A stretch of DNA of 64,000 nucleotides. Origin: Enchytraeus crypticus. Lineage: Eukaryota > Annelida > Clitellata > Enchytraeida > Enchytraeidae. Both the position numbers and the translations under genes were made by a program. This document shows, piece by piece, positions 33,201-42,425 of the stretch. The notes under the pieces were generated by a model. The model worked only from the letters and a program-made list of their open reading frames with translations. It ran no database searches and was not told the DNA's origin. Where the stretch lies: positions 706,501-770,500 of the forward strand of contig CAJHZI010000461.1 in the NCBI GenBank assembly GCA_905160935.1, in the 5' to 3' direction. How positions within the stretch are numbered: the first letter of the stretch is position 1; the number at the start of each line of letters is the position of its first letter.

Positions 33201-34983
33201 ATGATCTGTGATAAATTAAACAGAAAGTATTTTCAGTTGAATCTAAGTCCAAAATAATGATGATAATTATGAAAAAGAACAGTCGCATAGTTAACATGTC
33301 AAGTTTTTTCTACCACTGAAGAGTTAAACAGCCATTAACAGCATATATTGCGAGAACAGAGAAGGGCAAAGGAAACCACCTCAGAACCCATATTTTCCCA
33401 AATCAAGGACTACATTACACTGTAGGTAAGAGCACATAGTCAAAAATAAAGGGATTAACTTGATGATTGGTGAGTGCTCTATATAGAGCGTAAAACAGAA
33501 GTTGAGTAGGAAATAGTACCTTGACCTGCCACTTGGCAGAACAAGACAAAGACTGAAGCTTAGTACATTTATGTGCTATTTATTAATTAATGCTCACATT
33601 GATTTGATCCTCTATATGAATCACAATAGATCTCTATAAGGCATCCAAAAATACACATAAATTACATATAGATTTATTATTTAAAAGTTGCAAGGATAAA
33701 GCAGAGTCCACCTGTCAATCATAATAAGTCAGTAACCATCAGATTGGGATGTTTAGAGTTCATAAAATACTGATTTATATCAAAGGATCTGTTAGATATT
33801 CTGATATCGATTTTAATAGGATATGAATGAAAGTTTAGCTAAGAGTGACCATTAATGCTCAAAACTTCAATTTCTGCTTTGGTGATTACCACAAAATTAA
33901 TCCATGACTATATATTAAAGTAAGTCTTAAAAATGATCTTATATAGATCCAGTTCAATTTCTATAAATTCCCCCCCCCCCCCCCCCAAAACTCCTTTATT
34001 CTAATTCGATTTTGCACTGTTTTTATTGATTTTTATTTATATTTTCCATCTATGCCCATGTATTGCAACCAGCAAATAATCCTCATTTTAAATTCCCTAT
34101 CCTTTTACTCATTTCCTGGATTCTGAAAAATATTTGAACATTTTATTTTTGCTAGTCGGCTTGTATGTCGTTCAATAAATACATACTGCGTGACACAGCT
34201 AAAACTTTGGACTGATTTTCAGGATTTTGGATTTTGCACCGTTTTGAACTTTAATTTTTCTCGCCGGCTTGATTTTGACTCAATAGTGCTCGATGTTGTC
34301 ATAGATGACTGTAGCACTCTAATTGTTATTATTGTTAATATTATTATTGTCTTCATTGACCACATTAGTAATCTCATTGCTGTTTTTGTTGTTGTTGTTA
34401 AGACCTATTAGGATTAATTACAGTACATTGAATGCATAAAGCCTAGTACGAGCCTCGACCAGAACGAATTTATTGATATATTAATCTCTAAGTTGATGTT
34501 TGAAAATAATAAGTTAAGCTCATTGCATTTTCTTGTTTATTTTCCAAACTATTGCATACATTTCAATTTTTTAGAATTATGCAGTTTTAACAGGTTTTCA
34601 TAAGTTTCAAGATGTCTGGGTCCGAAAAGAAATTATAGAGCTATCGCAATCGAAGCCTACAATAAACATTTTGAAGTCAAACGTAAAGAAACATCAAAAG
34701 GCATAGGCCTGATGTACAAACTAAAAAGAATAAACCAGTACCGTTGAAGTTCAGAGGGAAAAGTCACGCCAATAAAATATACTACAGCTTACACAAGAAC
34801 AATTATAAATATAATAAATACGATACAGTAAATACAAGACACAATACAACAAATTATGTGAATATATAAGAGAAAGAAAACCTTATAAAAGACTCCATTC
34901 CTGCCTTTCACTTCCAATGTTAACGCCGCTAAGTCCTCCATATTTGTTTTACTAACAATTGAACTTCCGGCTAACGATGCCAT
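17568..34983 (-). CDS. FMR1/FXR-like: Fragile X family RNA-binding protein (FMR1/FXR homologue), complete, 15 coding exons
   Basis: Joined exons (plus coordinates, 5' to 3' of the gene): 34882-34983, 31842-31894, 30883-30985, 29537-29691, 28249-28314, 27719-27929, 27234-27407, 25996-26074, 23862-24025, 22974-23060, 21887-22014, 20508-20728, 19712-19888, 18947-19105, 17568-17806. They sum to 2118 nt, 705 residues plus stop, with matching phases and GT-AG borders throughout. Domain order matches the family: Tudor 1 (about residues 19-80), Tudor 2 (about 87-135), KH0 (about 145-230), KH1 with a GSHG loop at 256-259, KH2 with a GKTG loop at 319-322, an NES-like helix (about 399-421) and an Arg/Gly-rich tail. 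Known role of the family: a polyribosome-associated mRNA-binding translational regulator. The start is supported by an in-frame TAA directly before the ATG; a second Met at residue 15 aligns with the usual vertebrate start. Length is slightly above human FMR1/FXR proteins (about 620-670). I cannot tell whether it is closer to FMR1 or FXR1/2; many invertebrates have one ancestral copy. Confidence 0.96.
18850..18930. repeat. (GA)n microsatellite beside FXR exon 14 donor
   Basis: Starts about 17 nt into intron 14 on the gene strand, where it reads (CT)n. Confidence 0.95.
18947..19105 (-). CDS. FXR exon 14: RGG and acidic segment
   Basis: Encodes [20 protein letters not shown], an RRRRR run and an acidic DDEDE stretch. 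The acceptor is GCAGCAG, another tandem (19105 or 19102), changing one alanine. Donor AAAG|GTCTCT lies next to a (GA)n tract at about 18852-18930. The polypyrimidine tract is weak, so this exon is slightly less certain. Confidence 0.78.
19505..19612 (-). mobile_element. tRNA-like SINE, family 2
   Basis: Contains GTTAACGTCAGTTTCCTCAC, GAAAGCGATGTCAGTG and GATTTGAATCCCGCAC (B-box on the minus strand). Same family as 29718, 40285 and 54335. Confidence 0.7.
19712..19888 (-). CDS. FXR exon 13: RGG-rich segment
   Basis: Encodes an acidic linker with [20 protein letters not shown] then [10 protein letters not shown]. Acceptor ttgctacag, donor G|GTAAAT, phase 1. Coding phase joins cleanly to exons 12 and 14. 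Confidence 0.85.
20095..20205 (-). mobile_element. SINE, family 3, head fragment
   Basis: Contains TTGTCGCCTTTTACGACATG and CTCTTCAGCCACCCGGACAC, the reverse complement of the family 3 head, inside FXR intron 12. Confidence 0.55.
20508..20728 (-). CDS. FXR exon 12: first RGG/RG-rich segment
   Basis: Contains [20 protein letters not shown] and other RG dipeptides, the RNA-binding and arginine-methylation type tail of the family. The acceptor is a TAGTAG tandem: use of the first AG adds one residue in frame. Donor A|GTGAGT. The first 15 nt are part of a 44-bp repeat unit. Confidence 0.9.
20714..21720. repeat. 44-bp repeat carrying copies of the FXR exon 12 acceptor, split by a mariner
   Basis: Unit begins GGTTCAGCAATGCA and contains CTACTACACATACATACACA. 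Starts at 20714, 20752, 20796 (interrupted by element A), 21630 and 21674. The first unit includes the first 15 nt of exon 12 and its TAGTAG acceptor; the others are intronic copies. Confidence 0.85.
20823..21610 (+). mobile_element. Tc1/mariner-type element A, non-autonomous, long TIRs
   Basis: Flanked by TA at 20821-20822 and 21611-21612. Begins CAGGGTGGTCCAGAATAAAT and ends with its reverse complement. The inverted repeats are long, about 190 bp each. The core (about 21060-21300) reads [20 protein letters not shown] and ends RAHGGHIEH, the C-terminal part of an IS630/Tc1/mariner DDE transposase; the first two thirds are missing. It lies in FXR intron 11, inside the 44-bp array. Confidence 0.92.
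21887..22014 (-). CDS. FXR exon 11: NES-like helix
   Basis: Starts [19 protein letters not shown], corresponding to the FMRP helix [20 protein letters not shown] that carries the nuclear export signal. Hydrophobic spacing is largely kept. Then a Gly/His-rich linker. Donor AG|GTATTA, phase 2. Confidence 0.92.
22275..22555 (+). mobile_element. SINE, family 3, (GATG)n-tail subtype
   Basis: Head GTTGTGTCCGGGTTGTTTGA; ends AAACTGGGATTTAAGGGAAG followed by a GATGAT run. In FXR intron 10. Confidence 0.75.
22974..23060 (-). CDS. FXR exon 10: end of KH2
   Basis: 29 codons, [20 protein letters not shown] then LEYNISHLK, matching [20 protein letters not shown] of FMRP. Acceptor gctattacag, donor AAG|GTATGC. 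Confidence 0.94.
23263..23640. repeat. 30-bp minisatellite, about 12 copies
   Basis: Unit CATCATTCCCAACCCATAGA then ACCATCAGCT. Because 30 is a multiple of 3 and no unit frame has a stop, it stays open on both strands (decapeptide repeats such as [10 protein letters not shown] on the minus). It lies in FXR intron 9 and is not part of the spliced protein. Confidence 0.93.
23862..24025 (-). CDS. FXR exon 9: KH2 core with poly-alanine in the variable loop
   Basis: Encodes [20 protein letters not shown], then an acidic stretch, nine alanines from eight GCT plus one GCC (CAG repeat on the plus strand, 23888-23914) and VSALTE. The isoleucine equivalent to the disease-associated FMRP position in the KVIGK motif is kept. 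The exon joins directly to exon 10, so the longer KH2 insert of FMRP is absent. Confidence 0.95.
24160..24217. repeat. (AT)n microsatellite
   Basis: AT run in FXR intron 8; ATCA tetranucleotide runs lie nearby at 24030-24095. Confidence 0.95.
24630..25570 (+). mobile_element. Degenerate LINE fragment antisense to FXR, intron 8
   Basis: Plus-strand frames show [20 protein letters not shown] and [36 protein letters not shown], then [13 protein letters not shown] and [13 protein letters not shown], collinear with RTE-like reverse transcriptases. The catalytic FADD has become FAND, and frames are broken. Confidence 0.82.
25996..26074 (-). CDS. FXR exon 8: KH1 to KH2 junction
   Basis: 79 nt reading [20 protein letters not shown] then VPKQLV, parallel to the FMRP stretch DAVKKARSFLEFAED and VPRNLVG. 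Acceptor atgtag, donor G|GTGAGT, phase 1. Confidence 0.93.
26751..27245. repeat. 55-bp minisatellite (9 copies) containing the FXR exon 7 donor
   Basis: Units start at 26751 and every 55 bp to 27191. On the gene strand each holds GTGCRTGGAGAG|GTTGGTTC. Only the last unit (27191-27245) includes the real exon end; seven units keep an intact GAG|GTTGGT, the 27026 unit has lost it and the first is diverged. Confidence 0.95.
27234..27407 (-). CDS. FXR exon 7: KH1 core
   Basis: 58 codons beginning [14 protein letters not shown] and containing [24 protein letters not shown] and FRVHGE. This is the KH1 fold with its GxxG loop. Acceptor gtgtag, donor GAG|GTTGGT. The last 12 nt and the donor belong to a 55-bp tandem array that continues through the intron. 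Confidence 0.95.
27719..27929 (-). CDS. FXR exon 6: KH0 and start of KH1
   Basis: Encodes [19 protein letters not shown] and [19 protein letters not shown], closely matching AAHKDFKKAVGAFSVTYD and DMHFRSLRTKLSLI of FMRP. Donor GAG|GTAAAT, phase 0. Confidence 0.95.
28249..28314 (-). CDS. FXR exon 5: linker into KH0
   Basis: A 66-nt exon encoding [16 protein letters not shown], equivalent to the FMRP stretch DTFHKIKLDVPEDLRQ. Donor AT|GTAAGT, phase 2. Mariner element B starts 88 bp upstream of it in the gene's direction. Confidence 0.9.
28402..29353 (+). mobile_element. Tc1/mariner-type element B, defective, long TIRs
   Basis: TA duplicates at 28400-28401 and 29354-29355. Ends CAGGGTGAGTAAACAAAGTG and its near-perfect inverse, with similarity extending about 130 bp inward. 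The core encodes [17 protein letters not shown], then after a frameshift [18 protein letters not shown], the DDE transposase C-terminal half; an upstream piece reads [13 protein letters not shown]. In FXR intron 4. Confidence 0.92.
29537..29691 (-). CDS. FXR exon 4: second Tudor domain
   Basis: Reads [20 protein letters not shown] followed by the DRVRPVN block, the hallmark second Tudor repeat of FMRP (WW, KGEF, RLR/VNP). Acceptor ttgtacag, donor AA|GTATGT, phase 2. Confidence 0.95.
29718..29815 (-). mobile_element. tRNA-like SINE, family 2
   Basis: Contains GTTAACATCAGTTTCAGCTC and GGATTTGAACCC, reverse complement of the copy at 54335-54460. FXR intron 3. Confidence 0.65.
30430..30876. repeat. 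37-bp minisatellite next to the FXR exon 3 donor
   Basis: Unit GATGAATCAACAGGATGTGT then CAACAGAATGAGTCAGT, about 10 diverged copies. It ends at the intron base adjoining the GTATGC donor. Confidence 0.9.
30883..30985 (-). CDS. FXR exon 3: end of Tudor 1 and inter-Tudor linker
   Basis: Reads [17 protein letters not shown] and ends in EGEDVE, matching the FMRP stretch with VRFPPP and the acidic linker. Acceptor gtgtgtag, donor GAG|GTATGC. A 37-bp minisatellite starts 6 nt into the downstream intron. Confidence 0.93.
31842..31894 (-). CDS. FXR exon 2: Tudor 1
   Basis: A 53-nt exon too short for ORF calling. It reads [18 protein letters not shown], matching the FMRP segment that follows FYKA. 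Acceptor tatttcag, donor GG|GTAAGC, phase 2. Confidence 0.93.
32285..32822 (+). mobile_element. Non-LTR retrotransposon 3' end, antisense to FXR, intron 1
   Basis: Reads [20 protein letters not shown] and [40 protein letters not shown], the RT C-terminal region typical of CR1/Jockey-like LINEs. A 3' UTR follows, then a polyA-like tail at about 32808. A second copy lies at 57000-57710. Confidence 0.82.
33340..33560 (+). mobile_element. SINE, family 3, LINE-tail subtype
   Basis: Contains AAAGGAAACCACCTCAGAAC and ends CCTTGACCTGCCACTTGGCA, as in 42425-42792. FXR intron 1. Confidence 0.65.
34882..34983 (-). CDS. FXR exon 1: start codon and first Tudor strand
   Basis: Encodes residues 1-34, including [20 protein letters not shown], which matches the N-terminal Tudor/Agenet start of FMRP. 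The donor is AAG|GTTTTC, phase 0. A TAA codon lies immediately upstream in frame, so translation cannot begin earlier in this exon. Confidence 0.93.
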
Positions 34984-35019
34984 TTAAAAAAATATTTTTC
35001 ACATCAGTGGAAAAGTTAC

Positions 35020-35292
35020 ACTAATAAAAGTAAACACGCATTATTGTGAAATGATCTTTGGAACTGATCAACTATGTGGATACCTAACACTTTTTAATAC
35101 CACATGTTTAATCCGTTAGGCAATTTAGTTACTTCTCCGTATAGCCAGACCATTGAATGTTAGTAAAGTGAGATTTTACTCTTAGATAAGCGCGACTGGT
35201 ATCCGAACCCATAAGAGCTAGTTCAATTCACCTCAGGATCTGTCATTTAAAACTTCATGACGATACCCCTACGCAATTGAGACATTCAATTG
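35020..35292 (-). mobile_element. tRNA-like SINE, family 1, immediately upstream of FXR
   Basis: Same order of blocks as 145-396 (AATACCACATGTTTAATCCG, GTATCCGAACCC, TCATTTAAAACTTCATGACG). Its near end is only about 40 bp from the FXR ATG. Confidence 0.75.
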
Positions 35293-36204
35293 ATGCCACT
35301 TGAATAAACAACAATTACTTCACATCATATTATATCCATAGAATATCTTTGATTATATCATACTTCTTTAATTATACATGTATATATCATACGATTTTAT
35401 GCCATGAATGATAAACACTCGAAGTTGTAATCTATAAGTAAATCAAATTCTTCTTAAATGGTCCATTAATAGGATCCATTTAGCTTAATACAAAAAATTG
35501 TACGCAAATTTCTTAAAAGACGACAGCGATGCTTAATTGAAAATTGAGTTGTATATAGTATTTCATAGCTGAGAGAGATAGGAGGTTCACAAACTCCCTT
35601 TTGCATTCGTTTCTCGTATTGTTAAGATACTCATAATTATATGGATCAATATATCCATCAAATAATTATATACCTTAACGTGTGGTTCCTCCACGTTTCG
35701 AAGGCGTCTAAAATAACAACATAAGGATATAAGCTGGCTCTTGTAATATTTCTTTAAAATCTGCTGTACTTAACAATTTTAGAGATCAATCATAACACCA
35801 CCGTTAAAAATATAACAAACAAAATCCCCCATTCGTTTATAATGTCAGCATATATCCTTTTGCAATTCGTCAGTTCCAACTTTGCCTTCATAAATAAGTT
35901 ATAAATGATTTTTGGATTGAGTTTATCCCGATATTAATTAATTCAATAATAATATTAATGGGTGTCTATATATGGGAAGATCATTAATAAATTTCATACA
36001 GCCAGGCGTGACAGGCGATGCCATTTTTGGATGATACTTGTTAAGCTGTATATTGCGAGTTCAACACTCTGAGTAAACCGCTCCATTCAATCAGCTCAGC
36101 TCCTTAATGCTGCTATCTGCACGCGCAGTCGATATGAGAATCGCATTTCTAGATCAGAGCACCTGCTATGTCAGAATTTATAGTCGATTTCGGCACTAGG
36201 TTAG

Positions 36205-36490
36205 ATTTCATCATCATCATCAGTTCCTTGCGTTCTGTACAGAACATAGGGCAACATTAGCTCCATTCGTTTCTATCATCAGTAATATTCACAGCGTCTT
36301 CCCATGAAATGTTTAATGCTCTCAAATCCTTGATGATCGTATTTAGCCAAGTACTTCTAGGTCTTCCTCGTTTCCTTTTTCGTTGAGTTGGCTTCCAGTT
36401 GACTGCAGTCTATGCATATCTATCCTCAGACATTCTCAGTAAATGACCTAAAAACCTCTACTTTCTCTCAGAAACTATCTCATCTATTAG
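36205..36490 (-). mobile_element. RTE-like LINE C-terminal fragment
   Basis: On the minus strand reads KRKRGRPRSTWLNTIIKDLR and ALNISWEDAVNITDDRNEWS then stop, the typical RTE ORF end, with a (GATGAT)n 3' tail at about 36205. Confidence 0.75.
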
Positions 36491-36649
36491 ATTAGATTTA
36501 GGGAATTCAAATTTTCAAATCTCCCATGCTTCCCTAGTAAAACAGAGTAGACAGGAAGACCCTTCTCAAAATGAAAACAAAAGACCTGTAATTGTTCTCA
36601 TTGATCACATTATAAAAGTGTATAAATTCTGTATTTTATGCGCATATGC

Positions 36650-36780
36650 GTACAAGGCGAGTTTTATAGTTCGACGGTGAGTTTGTAGCATCGTTCATGA
36701 CCCTGGCAGTCAGCCTTGATGTAAAGCAGATGAGAAGTAGACCAAAATCCGAGAGCAACTTTCTTGCGTAGTATGTGGTT
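36650..36780 (+). mobile_element. Short LINE fragment related to 24630-25570
   Basis: GCGAGTTTTATAGTTCGACG resembles GCGAATTCTATAGTTTGATG at about 25442, followed by a similar arrangement. Confidence 0.4.
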
Positions 36781-37007
36781 GTTTTTTAAGGTTGTCTCTC
36801 ATTTAATTATGATGCCAAGAAATATAATATTATACTAGATGTGGAATATTAAAAAAATCTATCAATATCGCATTAAATCAATATTGCTTAAGTCATGTAA
36901 TAATAAAGATCATAAAAATACTTTATAAAAATTATTTTAAAAAAAATTTAAATTGTAAAATTAAAAATTAAATAGGCCTAAAATGAAATAAATAGTAATA
37001 GTATTAA

Positions 37008-37038
<31 letters not shown>

Positions 37039-38600
37039 CTACTAATAATAATAATATTAATAATAATAATAACAATAATATATTAATGATAACAAATAAC
37101 AATAATAATGATTTTAATAATAATAATAATAGGATAATAATTATGAAGTGGGGACCGGCTCTGATGGAGCCAAAAGCAGTGGATTCAGGGTATAGTCACC
37201 CGTAGCGGCAATCAGCATCGTTTAACTATCAGTGGACTAGGATGTCCCTCCATAGCTAAAATAATAATAATAATATAATCTTTCTTTTAGCTTATTTTTA
37301 GCCCAGGGTCCTCTACAGCCCAGGGCATAATAAAAAATTATAATACTAAATAAATAATAGTAATATTAATAATAAAAATTATAGTTATTATTATTATTAT
37401 AATTCGGTCATTGACACTGTGCAATTTCTTACCTTAATACTACTTCAGTCACTGCCGGTGGAGCTGCTGAACTAGCCGCCTCTAAGAAAATGGATAAATA
37501 CCGTGACCTGTCTTTAGGGTATGAAGTTGTTCCGTTGGTCATTGAAACCCTGGGCCCATGAATCCCGATAGAGCAGGCTTCATTAATGGCAAAATAATTA
37601 TAATAGTTATAATTAATATCATCATAGCCATAATCATAAAAATAACAATAATAAGTATATTTATGCCTATCTATGCTAAATGTCACAGTATCGTTAAATG
37701 TACAGTGAAGGTCAAGTAGCCTGGTGGTATAATGCCGCTATTGGTGTAGTGGTTAGAACTATGCAAGTCTGGAAGGTGAACGACTAATCGGTCTAAGCAA
37801 TTATTTAGGCTTCTAAACTAAAATTTTCTATGCTAAGCTAAAAAATATGAAAGAATAAGCTCTAAAAGTGTTTTCATAAAAAGATAATTAGTAAATAGCA
37901 TAAGGAATACGAAGAAGAACTAGATTGGTACGTCAAATAGTCCAATAGAATAATAAGGGTTATTGTAATAATAAGGCTTAATAATAAGGCTTCTGAAACA
38001 AAAAATCATCACCACTCGTCTAAAAGTCACGTCGCTGTCAAATCTACGTCAGTCGCCCCTTACGAACATGTGCAGTTGTCGATAGTTTCAATTCTCAATT
38101 TTTCCGAAACTATTCGGGGAAAAGAATAACATGGGCAAGAATAACACACCCGCATAGCTCTTTTGACGCCCGAATGTCACACAGTTTCACACTTTTTCAT
38201 GGTTAAATTATTGCGAAATTTTGTACTTGAAATTCCTTGATATTATATGTCAGTCCCGCTCCAGAACTGCTGAAAAAGTTGATAATTTCCGGATATAATC
38301 TAAGACTAATGAACCACTTTATTTCTAACGTGATTTCTGGATGGCCTTCTTCCTGACTCGCACACGCTCAGGGTTTGGCTAGTACAGAAAAGTTTATTCC
38401 TGGAACTTAACGAAAGGAGACGAAAGCAGCCCTATCAGCAGTGAACGCGCTATTACTAATTCTCAGCAGCTGCATCGACTCAATGCTGGCTTGTGCATTG
38501 AACAGCGAGTGCTATAAAACATTACCGGTTATCTATCTTTTCTTGTAACCCTGTAATTCATTGTTTATCTCTCTCGATTCTTTTCCTATCCGCCAGAAGC
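36781..38600. other. No gene recognised; AAT-rich low complexity
   Basis: (AAT)n-rich tracts at 37005-37135 and 37260-37400. A possible SINE family 3 scrap is at about 38025-38110 (CAGTCGCCCCTTACGAACAT). Confidence 0.55.
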
Positions 38601-38659
38601 CTTGATTCTCTAGATGTCTTTCTCCAGTTTATTCCTTTTTCTCTCATCTTTCACTCTCT

Positions 38660-38668
38660 TTATTTCTC

Positions 38669-38730
<62 letters not shown>

Positions 38731-38825
38731 GCTCTTTCTAGGAGCAGAGGCTTTGAATCTTTTCTCTCTCTTTTATATCTTATCATTCTCTTCATCACTA
38801 TCACACACTCTTTCTTTCTCTCTCT

Positions 38826-38869
<44 letters not shown>

Positions 38870-38875
38870 GTTCTT
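38660..38875. repeat. Two (CT)n microsatellites
   Basis: CT runs at about 38660-38708 and 38815-38870. Confidence 0.95.
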
Positions 38876-39084
38876 TCTTTCATCCGAGGCCTCCAATTTT
38901 TATCTAGTTATTTTATTATTGAGGAGGGATAAAGAAATTTATAGTTACTATTTTACAATTAAGCAGGGATAAGTACAAAAAAGTGCTGGGAAATAACCTA
39001 AGGATTAAATTATCAACGTACTCCGTATACTAAAAGTATCAGTCGAACGGAAGTATTGCAAGGGAGATACAGCGCAGGATACGG

Positions 39085-39094
39085 GCGCATGCGC
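39085..39094. promoter_or_regulatory. NRF-1-like palindrome GCGCATGCGC
   Basis: Perfect match to the core of the NRF-1 consensus, in a local GC-richer patch (39060-39180) about 5.1 kb upstream of the kinase start codon. An upstream non-coding exon and promoter here is possible, given the acceptor-like site just before 44153, but is inference. Confidence 0.25.
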
Positions 39095-40029
39095 AGTAGA
39101 ACTTTCACGCAGAGCCTATGCTCTAGCTAGGCTGCAGGCGCTTCATCATAGACTGAGAGTACTTCTGCAACTCCATCAACATTGCTACACGATCCTGAAA
39201 ATATTTGTGCAAGCTGCAATCAACTTTCTCTAATCCTATTAGTTTTTATCTGTTGTAATTGTAATTCTTAGAAACATACGGTCAGTAAAACGGAGTAGGT
39301 CAACCAGTCAGATCAGTCTTATATCTATAAAATATTGCATATATTGATATGTAATTCAGCGTTTGGATTACTCAGCAGTGCTCGGGATTCTTTTTAGAAT
39401 AATATAACTATTATGACTGAAGTCTAGGTAAAATTTGTGTCTGTGACTCAGTTTTTACTTAAGCCGTGAATTATATTCGTCTTGGATATTAAATCGCCCA
39501 GATGCAGCCAATCTGGTATCTTAATTAACTACATCTTTTCCAGCCTTAAACGAAACATCATGTTAGTAGCCTCATAAATTTTTACTATGTACATTAAAAT
39601 CTTTAGTATTATTTAGTTAAGCCTTATGGTATTCTATGAATGGTAATAGTTACATTTATCATCTCCTTTGACTACTCATATACGCAGAGAAGATCCAGCT
39701 GAATCGACGAAGCTGGGATATGTACAAGTAACTTCAATTTGAACAAAAAAGTGCGCTGGCATTTCAGCTATCGAGTCCATTATGATAATGACGAAAACTA
39801 GACCGATATAAAAGGCTTTAGATTTATATGGCATATTGTAACTGGTTTGTTTCTATGTATATGTAGTTGAATAGATATTGATATACATGTAGGTTTAACT
39901 AGCTTGTTTGCATGTTTCACTTTGAACGCCCGTAGCTCTACTGCATGAAAAATTAAGTAACATAACATAACATAACGGTACGCTGAGTCAGGAAAAACAG
40001 ATATTTGTTTAAGGCCCATTTCGATGGAT

Positions 40030-40165
40030 TGAGCCAATAGACAATCGGTCGATTAGACGTCCTTCTGCGAATCAGTGATCTAGTAAGTGCCAGGTTCAAA
40101 TCCCGTGTTTTCCCATCACTGATAAAATTTCGAGGCAGGAAACTGACTTTAACGGCTTCTGTCGT
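40030..40165 (+). mobile_element. tRNA-like SINE, diverged
   Basis: Contains GGTTCAAATCCC (B-box) and AGGAAACTGACTTTAAC, a diverged form of family 2. Confidence 0.45.
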
Positions 40166-40284
40166 TATTAAAGCCTCTTGTAATTAATAACAACGTCTGT
40201 AACAATTTATAACCACATCTTATATTGAGGTAGCTTAATTAATAATGTAATGCTTAATTGAGGTACCGAAATCATATCAGTGGT

Positions 40285-40425
40285 TGGAGCCAGTGGCAAA
40301 GTCGGTAAGTTACTCGACCGCAGATCAGATGGTGCGGGGATCAAATCCTGGGCACGCCCGTCACTGACATCGCTTTCGAGTGAGGGAACTGACGTTAACT
40401 GTAGCTTTTAGCTTTTTTAATTTAA
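40285..40425 (+). mobile_element. tRNA-like SINE, family 2
   Basis: CTCGACCGCAGATCAG, GATCAAATCCTGGGCACGCC and TCACTGACATCGCTTTCGAG, then AACTGACGTTAACTG; matches 54335-54460. Confidence 0.75.
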
Positions 40426-40864
40426 GTAATGTAATTCACACTACGCAAAAACATAAAGATGAACCGATAGGTCAGAATCTCGTGGGCCATGATGAGCTCA
40501 AAAATACTGTAGAAGATGAATGAATTGCAAAAGAATTGGAATAAGACTGTGACAAGGGACACTGCGAAATTTGATAACCCATCGATAGATACATGTATGT
40601 ACATGTAATTGAAAAGAAAAATATTAAAGAAATGTGAAAGAATGTCTGCAATGAACCTATCATCACAGATATACATTGAAAACAGATACAAGGTTTACAT
40701 TTATTTATTGTATGTAGCGTGTCCGTTACTTCAGACAGCTGCTTCTAGTGTAAGACAGCCTAACATAGACAGACCACCAGTCAGGTCAGGGGGTACTCTT
40801 CAGTGAAATGTTTCTTGGCTTGAGATTGGCTGTAGTCACAAAGGGCGAGACACTAATATCCCAA

Positions 40865-41230
40865 ACGGAACTCACTTTCTGCATCTACCATGGCCTGTAC
40901 GAAAACGATTCAATTGGCACCAACGTGCTCTACTGAGAATCATTCCTGAAAGCGCTCGAGACGAATCCTGAACAAGATGATGGTTTCTTACATCATCAGC
41001 TGCCCACTCAAACCTCCACTGAGATATAGACGCCAAGGCGTCACGTCGTTGCCGCATCTCCCAAACAGGATACCGATATATGAGCCGTTGCGATGAAGAA
41101 TTTGACAGATCTCGTGATAGAGGAAGAGCTTGATTCTCACGGACTCTCTTCGACTCTTTGAGCGTTATTACTTTATTGTGACCATGAGTGGTACTATGTT
41201 GCACAGAATCGGGGAGCCATGGCGTTGAAG
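40865..41230 (-). mobile_element. LINE fragment with LNRFRTGHGRC
   Basis: On the minus strand reads ARWCQLNRFRTGHGRC, a signature found near the C-terminus of LINE Pol proteins, preceded by RRDALASISQWRFEWAADD. Confidence 0.6.
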
Positions 41231-41718
41231 TTGACTTGATTGTTCCAGAGATTATACGCTTGGAGTCTTCAAGGCGTTCAGCAATGAGTTTTGTAAGATG
41301 CGAGCGTTCCTATGAAGCACATTTCACTATTCAATATTTATATTCAAAAACAAATACAAACGACGCAATTTTTCATTATACATGTACATGTAGACCGGAC
41401 ATTAGTCGTACCTTGCTTGCTATGCTTTCTAATTCCTCCACAATGCACTTCAAAGCTCGTATGAGTATTTTTCTAAAGTGATAACTGACAAATTTAGACT
41501 TTTTTTTGATTTTTCCAAATTCTAATAATAGAGTTGCAATGAGCATTCTTTTTACGCAGTATTCTGAGTATATTTTGTGTAACAGTTGTTTTATTTTAAA
41601 AGCATCAAATATTTGAAACTGAAATATTTGAAATATTTGTGTGAACTCATTAATGCATGTTTATTAAATCATTTAAAGGAATAATTTACATTTTTTAAAA
41701 TTAACTCTACTTTTTACG

Positions 41719-41751
<33 letters not shown>

Positions 41752-41753
<2 letters not shown>

Positions 41754-42425
41754 GTTAGTGCACTGTCTATTGGCAGGTCCATGTTATATAACTCCTTTAT
41801 ATATATCTATCTTCTGCTTTTATCTTCATATCCATAACCGAATTAATAATAAAATCATCTAGCATCTAAAGTCTCGGTTTCCTCTAGCTTTTTCCTTCCA
41901 TTCTTCCTTCAATTATATGTTTTAAACCGTTCCCACTCAGGACATAACCTTCTAGTTCTTCTTTGCACTCCTTATGATATTTACTAATGATATTTTTGAT
42001 GTAAACACTTTTAGCGCTTCTTCGTTGGTTATTTTGTCAGTCTGTCTGATCTTCTCCATTCTTCTCCATTGCCGCATTTCGAATGCTTAGAGTTTCGTGA
42101 TTTCTTCCTTTCTAAACATCCATGTCGTACAACCGTACCGGAGCGTGGTATACACTAAAGTCTTTACAATCTTTAACTTCGTGGATTTCTTTAAACTTTT
42201 GTTGGTAGTACTTTTCTCTTACTGTAGGCCTCTATAGCTTAAACAATTCTACATTATTATTTCTGTTCCACATTTCGCATATTCTGTCATTGTGTGTCTA
42301 AAATATCTAAATATCTTTACCTGTTTTAATTTCGCACTGTCTGCTTCTATATCGACCCTTTCTTTTCTAACCACTCTCATCAGTTGTTTTTATAGTAATA
42401 TTCTTTCCATATACTTTAATACCCC
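41752..42425 (-). mobile_element. RTE-like LINE 3' fragment
   Basis: Diverged copy of the 2716-3792 element in the same orientation; 3' end GTGCACTGTCTATTGGCAGG preceded by a (CT)n tract at 41725-41750. Confidence 0.75.
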
